This document shows positions 1 through 5,964 of a stretch of DNA of 18,828 bases, in pieces; position 1 is the first letter of the stretch; each line of letters starts with the position of its first letter. This DNA comes from Clostridia bacterium (lineage in GTDB: Bacteria > Bacillota > Clostridia > Oscillospirales > Ruminococcaceae), in assembly GCA_021152595.1 (NCBI GenBank), contig JAGKVC010000050.1, positions 1-18,828 on the forward strand, given 5' to 3'. The position numbers and the translations under genes are program-made. Below the pieces are notes generated by a model. The model made no database searches and was not told the origin of the DNA. It saw nothing but the letters and a program-made list of their open reading frames with translations.

Positions 1-61
1 GCTGTGTATATGTATTTTATAGGACAAAAGGCAGGTTTTATAGTTTTTTTATTCTTCGCCA

Positions 62-90
62 TTGCGTTTTGAGATAAAATATGCTATAAT
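62..90 (+). promoter_or_regulatory. Putative promoter of the lar operon
   Basis: TTGCGT (62-67), a 17-bp spacer and TATAAT (85-90), preceded by the extended -10 dinucleotide TG at 82-83. The predicted transcription start is near 97, only about 10 nt before the larE ATG at 107, so the mRNA leader would be almost absent and the weak Shine-Dalgarno AAGGG (95-99) would be partly cut off. Bases 1-61 show only AT-rich sequence with a T-run near 45-51. Confidence 0.6.
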
Positions 91-106
91 AAAAAAGGGC
101 GATTAT

Positions 107-940
107 ATGGACAATATTCATCAGAAATATCAGGCGCTTCAAATGCTGCTGGAATCCTGTCAGCAGGTGGCGGTTGCATTCTCAGGCGGCGTGGATTCAA
201 CATTTCTGCTGTATGCGGCGCATGCGGTGCTTGGAGACCGTGTCATTGCAGTGACCGCGGATTCCGCTTTTTTTCCGCGCCGCGAGCAGTCGGAGGCTTA
301 TGATTTTTGCAGGGAACACGGTATCCGGCAGATCACATTTCAGGCGGATGTTCTTCAGGATCTGAATATTATACAGAATCCGCCGGATCGCTGCTATCTT
401 TGCAAGCGGCTGATTTTCGGAAGCATTCAGAAAATTGCGGCTGAAAACGGTATCACGCAGATTGCTGAGGGCTCCAATCTGGATGATCTCGGAGATTACC
501 GCCCCGGGATGCGTGCGATTGCAGAGCTGGGGATATTAAGTCCGCTGCGGGATGCTGAATTGACAAAACAGGAGATCCGGCAGCTTTCCAAAGAGCTTGG
601 ACTTCAGACATGGGAGAAGCCGTCTTTTGCCTGCCTTGCGTCACGGATTCCATACGGCGATCTGATTACGGATGATAAGCTCCGCATGGCTGAGCGTGCC
701 GAGGGCTTTTTGCTTGCTGCCGGTTTCCGTCAGGTTCGTGTACGGATTCACGGCGAGATTGCGCGGATCGAGGTCCTGCCGGAGGATTTTGAACGCCTGC
801 TTTCCGTCCGGCAACAGATCGTTGCAGAGCTGAAAAGCATCGGGTTCCGTTATATTTCCCTTGATCTGACAGGCTACCGCACCGGCAGTCTGAATGAGGC
901 GCTGAATACTGTTACCAATGCCGGAGACGGCATAAAATAA
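107..940 (+). CDS. larE: LarE, ATP-dependent sulfur transferase of nickel-pincer nucleotide synthesis
   Basis: 277 aa, close to the 276 aa of Lactiplantibacillus LarE. LarE adenylates the carboxylates of pyridinium-3,5-biscarboxylate mononucleotide and turns them into thiocarboxylates in the cytoplasm. Visible: a PP-loop SGGVDST at residues 26-32 (N-type ATP pyrophosphatase) and C176 in ACLASR, the position of the sacrificial sulfur-donor cysteine of the characterised enzyme. C96 and C99 (CYLC) are also present; together with C176 they match the three-cysteine LarE type reported to bind a [4Fe-4S] cluster, which would allow sulfur recycling. The frame is open back to a TTG at 62, but that codon lies inside the -35 element, so ATG 107 is preferred. 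First gene of an operon; 13 nt separate it from the next start. Confidence 0.93.
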   Translation: MDNIHQKYQALQMLLESCQQVAVAFSGGVDSTFLLYAAHAVLGDRVIAVTADSAFFPRREQSEAYDFCREHGIRQITFQADVLQDLNIIQNPPDRCYLCKRLIFGSIQKIAAENGITQIAEGSNLDDLGDYRPGMRAIAELGILSPLRDAELTKQEIRQLSKELGLQTWEKPSFACLASRIPYGDLITDDKLRMAERAEGFLLAAGFRQVRVRIHGEIARIEVLPEDFERLLSVRQQIVAELKSIGFRYISLDLTGYRTGSLNEALNTVTNAGDGIK

Positions 941-953
941 GGAGGATTTTATT

Positions 954-1349
954 ATGGCATGTTTTATTGTACCGACAACGGAAGCGATTGTGACGACGAT
1001 CGCAGCAAAATGTGTGAAGAAGCACGAGGCTGCTGCGCCTTCGGCTGACGCAGCAGTGATTCCGTTCTCTGAGAAGCTGGGCTGGCTGAACAAGCTGCTC
1101 TGGGGCGGTTCTGCTCTGCTTGCCTTTGAGCATGTCTGGCACGGCGAGGTGACACCGTTCTTCCCGTTCCTGACTGCGGCTGCCGATGCTGCCGACCGAG
1201 CAGAAATGCTGCATGAAATGGCGACATCCGGCGTTGCAATGGCACTGCTTGTCACGGCAGTCTGGGGATGTATGTGCGCAGTTGTCAGCCGGATTCAGAA
1301 GCGGAAGAAAACCGCGCTTCCGATGAACGGGGAGGTGCAGCATACATGA
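954..1349 (+). CDS. Small membrane protein of unknown function in the lar operon (first of a pair)
   Basis: 131 aa; I cannot assign a characterised family. GGAGG at 941-945 lies 8 nt before the ATG. Two hydrophobic segments are seen, about residues 44-62 (rich in W, L, G) and 92-112. Between and next to them is an acidic/histidine cluster, E59-H60-x2-H63-G-E65, and later E84, H87 and E88, which could bind a metal at the membrane surface (inference). The C-terminus is basic (RIQKRKK) and probably cytoplasmic. It sits between larE and larB, and its stop overlaps the start of the next small membrane gene as ATGA, so the two are translationally coupled. Membership of the lar operon suggests a role in Ni supply, cofactor delivery or the client reaction, but nothing in the sequence proves it. 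Confidence 0.85.
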   Translation: MACFIVPTTEAIVTTIAAKCVKKHEAAAPSADAAVIPFSEKLGWLNKLLWGGSALLAFEHVWHGEVTPFFPFLTAAADAADRAEMLHEMATSGVAMALLVTAVWGCMCAVVSRIQKRKKTALPMNGEVQHT

Positions 1350-1666
1350 CGCTTCTGATTACCTGTCTTGCTGCTGTGATTACAACTGTAATCTGGTATA
1401 CGAATGAAAAGGCGCGCAGCCTGAAAATCGGCACACTCTGCCTGATGTTCTGGGGCGCATCGCTGATGTGGCTTGTGGATGCAGTTGCAGAATATCTGGA
1501 ACTTCGTGCGGAGTTCATTACGCCGGCTGCCGCGGATATGCTCAATGACAGCTATTTAGGTCTTTCGGTTGTTGCACTCGGACTGATCATCTGGCTTGCG
1601 ATCGTCCTGATTCAGGATCCGAACGGAACCGTACACAAGACGCTTCTGAAAAAGCACAATGGATAA
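1346..1666 (+). CDS. Small three-TM membrane protein of unknown function in the lar operon (second of a pair)
   Basis: 106 aa; not a family I can name. Three hydrophobic segments at about residues 2-18, 29-49 and 71-92 make it a small integral membrane protein. TM2 carries D45 and E49, unusual charged residues inside or at the edge of a helix. The ATG at 1346 overlaps the previous stop (ATGA) and has GGGGAGG at 1329-1335, 10 nt upstream; a longer in-frame reading exists upstream but would overlap the preceding gene heavily. Its 3' end overlaps the larB start by 8 nt. The two small membrane genes therefore look like an obligate pair co-translated with NPN-cofactor genes. A two-subunit membrane complex is a reasonable inference. 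Confidence 0.85.
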   Translation: MTLLITCLAAVITTVIWYTNEKARSLKIGTLCLMFWGASLMWLVDAVAEYLELRAEFITPAAADMLNDSYLGLSVVALGLIIWLAIVLIQDPNGTVHKTLLKKHNG

Positions 1667-2432
1667 GCAGGAGATTCTTTCCCTGCTGCGATCGGTTGCT
1701 GCACAGGATATTGCACCGGAGCAGGCATTGCTTTCTCTCAAACAGGCGCCGTTTGCCGATATTGACTATGCGAAGATTGATCTGCACCGCGGATTGCGGC
1801 AGGGGGTACCCGAGGTAATCTACGGTGCAGGCAAGACAGCTGATCAGATGATCGGCATTGTGCAGGCGATGCAGCAGCACGGGCAAAAAAGGATTCTGAT
1901 CACTCGCATTTCGCCTGAGAAGGCAGAGGCGCTTTCTGCGGCTGTTCCATTTCGATATCACGAAATCGGGCAGATCGGTCTGATCGGTGAGATGCCGGAG
2001 CCGTCCGGTCACGGCAATATTGTTGTTGCAACCGGCGGAACAAGCGATCAGCCAGTCGCAGAGGAAGCGGCTTTTACAGCAGAGGCACTCGGCAACCGTG
2101 TGATCCGGCTGTATGATGTCGGTGTATCCGGTCTGCACAGACTGCTTGCGCATACAGATGAAATCATGTCTGCATCGGTGATTATTGCGGTTGCAGGCAT
2201 GGAGGGCGCGCTTGCCAGCGTGATCGGAGGACTTGCCGACTGTCCGGTTCTTGCCGTCCCGACCAGCATCGGATACGGTGCGGCGTTCGGCGGCGTGTCG
2301 GCGCTGCTTTCTATGCTCAATTCCTGTGCAAGCGGCGTGAGCGTCGTCAATATTGATAACGGCTTCGGTGCCGGATATCAGGCAAGTCAGATCAACCACA
2401 TTGGAGGAATCAATGAGAACACTCTATCTTGA
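1659..2432 (+). CDS. larB: LarB, pyridinium-3,5-biscarboxylic acid mononucleotide synthase
   Basis: 257 aa; LarB carboxylates the pyridinium ring of nicotinic acid adenine dinucleotide and hydrolyses the phosphoanhydride, the first step of NPN synthesis. The C-terminal two thirds are PurE-like (AIR carboxylase fold): VIYGAGKT near residues 54-60, ATGGTSDQPVAEEA at 124-137, YDVGVSGLHRL at 152-162, AVAGMEGALASVIGG at 177-191 and PTSIGYGAAFGG at 201-212. C223 in LNSCASG aligns with the cysteine (C221 in L. plantarum) that forms the covalent adduct with the pyridinium ring. No clear Shine-Dalgarno precedes ATG 1659. The start overlaps the end of the upstream gene, so translation probably depends on coupling. 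Its 3' end overlaps larC by 20 nt. Confidence 0.94.
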   Translation: MDKQEILSLLRSVAAQDIAPEQALLSLKQAPFADIDYAKIDLHRGLRQGVPEVIYGAGKTADQMIGIVQAMQQHGQKRILITRISPEKAEALSAAVPFRYHEIGQIGLIGEMPEPSGHGNIVVATGGTSDQPVAEEAAFTAEALGNRVIRLYDVGVSGLHRLLAHTDEIMSASVIIAVAGMEGALASVIGGLADCPVLAVPTSIGYGAAFGGVSALLSMLNSCASGVSVVNIDNGFGAGYQASQINHIGGINENTLS

Positions 2433-3720
2433 ATGCAGCATGGGTGCCGCAGGCGATATGCTGACTGCTGCTCTGCTTGAGCTGCTCCCTGACCGTCAGG
2501 TATTTCTCGACAGAATGAATGCACTCGGTCTGGATGGCGTGACTGTCACCGCAGAGACCAGACAGCAGATTGGCATAACCGGTACGCAGATGCATGTTGT
2601 GATTCACGGCGAGGAAGAGGAATCGCTCGATGTGCATGAACACGGGCATCATCACGATCATCCGCATGACCATGAACAGCACCATGATGATCATCACCAT
2701 AATCACCATCACGACGGCGCGCATCATGAAAATGAACATCATGATCATGAGCATCATCACGGACACGGTCACCATCATCATGCTTCGGTTCAGGATATTA
2801 CAGAGAAGATTCAGTCGCTTCCGGTTTCGGATTTTGTGCAGCAGCATGCGCTCGCTGTTTATCAGCTGATTGCGGAAGCTGAAAGTCATGCACACGGCAA
2901 ACCTGTCTCTGAGATTCATTTTCATGAGGTCGGCGCAAAGGATGCAATCGCGGATATTGTCGGTGTTTGTATGCTGATCGAGATGCTGCATCCGGATCGG
3001 ATCATGGCTTCTCCGGTGCATGTCGGCAGCGGATATGTCCGCTGTGCACATGGCATTCTTCCGGTTCCTGCGCCTGCAACTGCGCATATCCTGCAAGGTG
3101 TGCCCTGCTTCGGCGGATCCGTTGAGGGTGAGCTTTGTACACCGACCGGCGCTGCACTGCTGCGGCATTTTGCAGATGCATTTGTTCCTATGCCGCTGAT
3201 GCAGACCGAGAAGATCGGCTACGGCTTCGGCAAAAAGGAATACGAGCGTCTCAATGCAGTGCGCGCATTTCTCGGAGAGACGCAGGAAGCTCCCGGTCAG
3301 ATTGTCGAGCTGATCTGCAATGTGGATGATATGACAGGGGAGGAGCTTGGGTTCGCACAGGAGGTTTTGCTCAGCGCAGGTGCGCGGGAGGTTTTTACGG
3401 TTCCTGTTACAATGAAGAAAAGCCGCCCGGGTGTCATGCTTGTCTGCCTCTGCACGGAAAATCAGCGGCAGGAAATGCTGCATCTGATCTTTCAGCATAC
3501 CACGACAATCGGCGTGCGGATGCATCTCTGCGAGCGGTTTACTTTGGATCGCAGTGTATCTGAACAGAATACAGTATACGGCGCAGTACGGACAAAAACA
3601 GTACACGGCTTCGGTGTGACAAGAACCAAGCCGGAATATGACGATCTCGCAAGGATCGCTAAGGAACACGGGCTTTCGCTCCGTGAAGTCCGTGCAGAAC
3701 TGGAAAAGGAGGGTTCGTGA
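2413..3720 (+). CDS. larC: LarC, CTP-dependent nickel-insertion cyclometallase
   Basis: 435 aa; LarC inserts Ni into the dithiocarboxylate pyridinium mononucleotide using CTP, giving the finished NPN cofactor. Family marks: the N-terminal LYLECSMGAAGDMLTAAL, the central SEIHFHEVGAKDAIADIVG and VRCAHGILPVPAPATA blocks, then CNVDDMTGEELGF and MKKSRPGVML in the C-terminal half. Residues 75-123 are a histidine-rich insert with 29 His in 49 residues, a likely Ni store or delivery tail. In L. plantarum the protein is made by frameshifting between larC1 and larC2; here it is one uninterrupted frame. ATG 2413 is chosen because TTGGAGGAAT gives a good ribosome site; an upstream in-frame start at 2353 lies deep in larB. 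One nucleotide separates the stop from the next ATG. Confidence 0.95.
   Translation: MRTLYLECSMGAAGDMLTAALLELLPDRQVFLDRMNALGLDGVTVTAETRQQIGITGTQMHVVIHGEEEESLDVHEHGHHHDHPHDHEQHHDDHHHNHHHDGAHHENEHHDHEHHHGHGHHHHASVQDITEKIQSLPVSDFVQQHALAVYQLIAEAESHAHGKPVSEIHFHEVGAKDAIADIVGVCMLIEMLHPDRIMASPVHVGSGYVRCAHGILPVPAPATAHILQGVPCFGGSVEGELCTPTGAALLRHFADAFVPMPLMQTEKIGYGFGKKEYERLNAVRAFLGETQEAPGQIVELICNVDDMTGEELGFAQEVLLSAGAREVFTVPVTMKKSRPGVMLVCLCTENQRQEMLHLIFQHTTTIGVRMHLCERFTLDRSVSEQNTVYGAVRTKTVHGFGVTRTKPEYDDLARIAKEHGLSLREVRAELEKEGS
2635..2781 (+). repeat. His-rich low-complexity segment in larC
   Basis: Codons 75-123 of larC form an imperfect CAT/CAC-rich tract with interspersed GAT, GAA and AAT. It encodes 29 histidines in 49 residues plus Asp, Glu and Asn. 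It is a coding metal-binding stretch, not a mobile or CRISPR repeat, and is likely to vary in length between strains. Confidence 0.9.
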
Positions 3721-3721
3721 T

Positions 3722-4591
3722 ATGGAGCAGGCAAAGGTATATTTTACGAAAGAAATCACTTCGGAATCTCTGCAAAAGATCTACCATGCACTCGGCGTGA
3801 CGCTGAAAGGGAAAGTCGCCGTCAAGATCTCATCCGGTGAACCCGGCGGACATAATTATCTCAATCCGAAACTGATTGCGCCGCTTGTTCAGGAGCTGAA
3901 CGGCACGATTGTCGAATGCAATACCGCATACGGCGGACCGCGCAGCAATGCGAAGGATCACTGGAAGGCAATCAAAGATCACGGTTTCCTCGATATTGCG
4001 CCCTGTGATATCATGGATGAAGAAGGCGAAATGGCGATTCCGGTTCGTGAGCCGTTCCATATCGCACAGAATTATGTCGGAACCCACTTGCAGAATTACG
4101 ATTCGATGCTGATGCTTTCGCATTTCAAAGGTCATATGATGGGCGGCTTCGGCGGCGCTCTGAAAAATATGTCGATCGGTGTCGCATCTTCGCACGGAAA
4201 AGCGAATATTCACGGTGCAGGCGATGTGGCAAAGATCTGGACAGCGGATCACGATTCTTTTCTCGAGAGTATGGCGGATGCGGATTCTGCCGTGATTGAC
4301 TATATGGGCGCGGAGAATATCGTCTATATCAATGTTGCAAACCGTCTTTCTGTGGATTGCGACTGCGACAGCAATCCTGCTGAACCGGAAATGGGCGATC
4401 TCGGCATTTTCGCATCATTGGATCCGGTTGCTGTAGACTGGGCATGCTATGATGCGGTGAAAAATGCGGATGATCCGGGCAAGGCTGCTCTGATCGAACG
4501 CATGGATTCTCGCAATGCGATCCATACTGCCGAGGCAGCGGAACAGCACGGCCTCGGTACGCGGCATTATGTGATTGTGCCGCTTGATTAA
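3722..4591 (+). CDS. DUF362 family protein, possible LarA-like user of the nickel-pincer cofactor
   Basis: 289 aa, recognised as DUF362 by KVAVKISSGEPGGHNYL (residues 31-47), TAYGGPRSNAKDHWKA (68-83), SHFKGHMMGGFGGALKN (133-149) and the C-terminal DLGIFASLDPVAVDWA (226-241). It lacks the CxxCxxC ferredoxin domain of many DUF362 proteins; the only clustered cysteines are C213 and C215. It starts 2 nt after the larC stop with AAGGAGGG at 3706-3713, so it is the last gene of the lar operon and is followed by a terminator. H138, K148 and H164 repeat the spacing of H174, K184 and H200 of L. plantarum LarA (catalytic His, Lys linked to NPN, Ni-binding His), with matching glycines between them. The DUF362 assignment is firm; the NPN role is inference. 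Its reaction is unknown. Confidence 0.9.
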   Translation: MEQAKVYFTKEITSESLQKIYHALGVTLKGKVAVKISSGEPGGHNYLNPKLIAPLVQELNGTIVECNTAYGGPRSNAKDHWKAIKDHGFLDIAPCDIMDEEGEMAIPVREPFHIAQNYVGTHLQNYDSMLMLSHFKGHMMGGFGGALKNMSIGVASSHGKANIHGAGDVAKIWTADHDSFLESMADADSAVIDYMGAENIVYINVANRLSVDCDCDSNPAEPEMGDLGIFASLDPVAVDWACYDAVKNADDPGKAALIERMDSRNAIHTAEAAEQHGLGTRHYVIVPLD

Positions 4592-4594
4592 ACA

Positions 4595-4629
4595 AAAAGC
4601 AGTACAGAGTTTTCGTCTGTACTGCTTTT
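4595..4629 (+). terminator. Rho-independent terminator of the lar operon
   Basis: AAAAGCAGTACAGA (4595-4608) and TCTGTACTGCTTTT (4616-4629) form a perfect 14-bp stem with a 7-nt loop. The flanking A- and T-runs lie in the outer stem. It starts 4 nt after the DUF362 stop. Confidence 0.88.
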
Positions 4630-4651
4630 CCATGACAGGAGTTGATTTCAA

Positions 4652-5473
4652 ATGAATCTGATTTGTCCCGTATGCGGCGGAGAGCTGATGCCGGAGCCGA
4701 AACGCTATCTCTGTAAAAAAGGTCACAGCTTTGACCGTGCCAAATCCGGATATGTCAATCTTTTACAGCGCCAGAGCCGCAGACAGCGTGGTGATGATGC
4801 GGAAATGGCAAAGGCGCGGCAGGTCTTTCTCAACGCCGGATACTATCAGAAGCTGCTTGACCGTATCTGTGCGATTACACTGAACGAGAAGCCCGCGCAG
4901 ATCATGGATATCGGATGCGGTGAAGGCTGGTATTCCTGCGCGGTTACAGCGGCATTGCGCGGGAATGGCTGTCAGACGCAGCTTTGCGGTGTGGATATCT
5001 CGCCGGATATTCTGCGCTTTGCAGCGGTACGGGCAAAACAGCAGGGGATTCCGGATGCGGATTGGGCGGTTGCTTCTGTCAATCATCTTCCGGCAGCAGA
5101 GAAAAGCTGCGACTGCATCCTGAACCTCTTTGCACCCTGCGAGCCGCAGGAGTTTCTGCGGATTCTGAAGCCGGACGGTTTGCTGCTTCGTGTCATTCCG
5201 CTGGAGAAGCATCTCTGGGAGCTGAAACAGGCTGTCTATGAAAAGCCATATGAAAATAAGCCCGTTACCGATGCACCCGAGGGCTTTGTTCTGGCTTCTT
5301 ATGAATCTCTGCATGATACGATTACGGTTCCGGCAGAACATCTGAAGGCGTTGTTTGCGATGACGCCGTATGTCCATAAAACATCTTTGCGCGATATTGC
5401 AAAGCTCGATCAGATTGATTCGCTGACGACAACCGTCTCATTTGGCATCATGCAGTGCAGGCCGAAAAAATAG
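4652..5473 (+). CDS. rlmA: 23S rRNA (guanine-N1)-methyltransferase, RlmA family
   Basis: 273 aa, normal length for the family, which uses S-adenosylmethionine to methylate N1 of a guanine in helix 35 of 23S rRNA (G745 or, in many Gram-positives, G748). A zinc ribbon at the N-terminus is seen as C5-x2-C8, C21 and H25 (CPVCGGEL ... YLCKKGHSFD), then RAKSGYVNLL, and the SAM-binding motif MDIGCGEGWYS at 85-95. LCGVDIS at about 111-117 is the acidic loop of the methyltransferase fold. ACAGGAG at 4635-4641 is the ribosome site. A strong terminator sits directly upstream and no good promoter is seen between it and the gene, so expression comes from read-through or from a promoter inside the DUF362 gene. 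The exact target guanine cannot be read from the sequence. Confidence 0.88.
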   Translation: MNLICPVCGGELMPEPKRYLCKKGHSFDRAKSGYVNLLQRQSRRQRGDDAEMAKARQVFLNAGYYQKLLDRICAITLNEKPAQIMDIGCGEGWYSCAVTAALRGNGCQTQLCGVDISPDILRFAAVRAKQQGIPDADWAVASVNHLPAAEKSCDCILNLFAPCEPQEFLRILKPDGLLLRVIPLEKHLWELKQAVYEKPYENKPVTDAPEGFVLASYESLHDTITVPAEHLKALFAMTPYVHKTSLRDIAKLDQIDSLTTTVSFGIMQCRPKK

Positions 5474-5483
5474 GGGAGCAAAC

Positions 5484-5516
5484 AAAAAATCCGGAACACA
5501 AGGTTCCGGATTTTTT
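5484..5516. terminator. Bidirectional terminator between rlmA and the tRNA operon
   Basis: AAAAAATCCGGAAC (5484-5497) pairs with GTTCCGGATTTTTT (5503-5516), a 14-bp stem with a 5-nt loop. T-runs leave the stem in both directions, so it can end rlmA on the + strand and the convergent tRNA transcript on the - strand. Confidence 0.9.
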
Positions 5517-5546
5517 TCACGATAAGGATATTTCCAAACCGCGATA

Positions 5547-5619
5547 AGCGGATTACGGGGCTCGAACCCGCTACCTCCACCTTGGCAAGGTGGCGCTCTA
5601 CCAGATGAGCTAAATCCGC
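5547..5619 (-). tRNA. tRNA-Gly (anticodon GCC)
   Basis: On the minus strand the acceptor GCGGATT pairs with AATCCGC. The D arm begins TAGCTC, the anticodon stem CCACC/GGTGG closes the loop TTGCCAA (anticodon GCC), and the T loop is TTCGAGC. The discriminator base is U, as usual for tRNA-Gly. The 3' CCA is not encoded. It is the last gene of the tRNA operon. Confidence 0.95.
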
Positions 5620-5625
5620 ATGGAA

Positions 5626-5698
5626 TGCCTCCTGTCGGAATCGAACCAACGACACGGGGATTTTCAGTCCCCTGCTCTACCAACTGAGCTAAAGAGGC
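5626..5698 (-). tRNA. tRNA-Phe (anticodon GAA)
   Basis: The acceptor GCCTCTT pairs with AGGAGGC (with one G-U pair). The anticodon stem GGGGA/TCCCC closes the loop CTGAAAA (anticodon GAA), the T loop is TTCGATT, and the discriminator is A. CCA is not encoded. It lies 6 nt from tRNA-Gly and 3 nt from tRNA-Asp. Confidence 0.95.
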
Positions 5699-5701
5699 AT
5701 A

Positions 5702-5776
5702 CGACCTGGATGGGGCTCGAACCCACGACCTCCGCCGTGACAGGGCGGCGTTCTAAACCAACTGAACTACCAGGCC
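5702..5776 (-). tRNA. tRNA-Asp (anticodon GTC)
   Basis: The acceptor GGCCTGG pairs with CCAGGTC (one G-U). The anticodon stem CCGCC/GGCGG closes the loop CTGTCAC (anticodon GTC), the T loop is TTCGAGC, and the discriminator is G, an identity base for tRNA-Asp. CCA is not encoded. First gene of the Asp-Phe-Gly operon. Confidence 0.95.
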
Positions 5777-5825
5777 ATTTCGTCAGCCCTTTCGGAATTT
5801 TTCATTTCCCTCAGGCGACTTTGTT

Positions 5826-5854
5826 ATTATACCGCAAATGAAGAGAAAAGTCAA
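5826..5854 (-). promoter_or_regulatory. Promoter of the tRNA-Asp-Phe-Gly operon
   Basis: On the minus strand: TTGACT (5854-5849), a 17-bp spacer and TATAAT (5831-5826). Start of transcription is predicted near 5819, about 43 nt upstream of tRNA-Asp. Nearly consensus, as expected for a stable-RNA promoter. The 110 bp between it and the recG stop show no terminator, so recG transcripts may read into the tRNAs. Confidence 0.85.
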
Positions 5855-5964
5855 GAGGATTTTCGAAAAAAATTGAGATTTGGCGAAATGCACAGAAACT
5901 ATCAAAAGCACAGTAAAATCTGGACGAATAAACCTGATTCCGACAGCAGGGGAGTGGTTTGAAC

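Noticed and set aside
2635..2781. Repetitive CATCAC/CATGAT-like tract considered as a CRISPR or tandem repeat array
   Set aside because: It has no regular unit with unique spacers and stays in frame as a His-rich part of LarC.
2410..3759. 449-codon open frame on the minus strand over larC, rich in Met/Val/Ile
   Set aside because: It is the complement of the His-rich and GC-biased larC coding sequence. It has no domain I can recognise, and larC itself is certain.
107..4591. A lactate racemase (larA) gene in the lar operon
   Set aside because: No DUF2088/LarA-length gene is present. Every gene of the operon is accounted for, and only the DUF362 gene shows LarA-like residue spacing.
5410..5841. 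Short open frames across the tRNA genes
   Set aside because: They are readings through three well-formed tRNA genes and a terminator.
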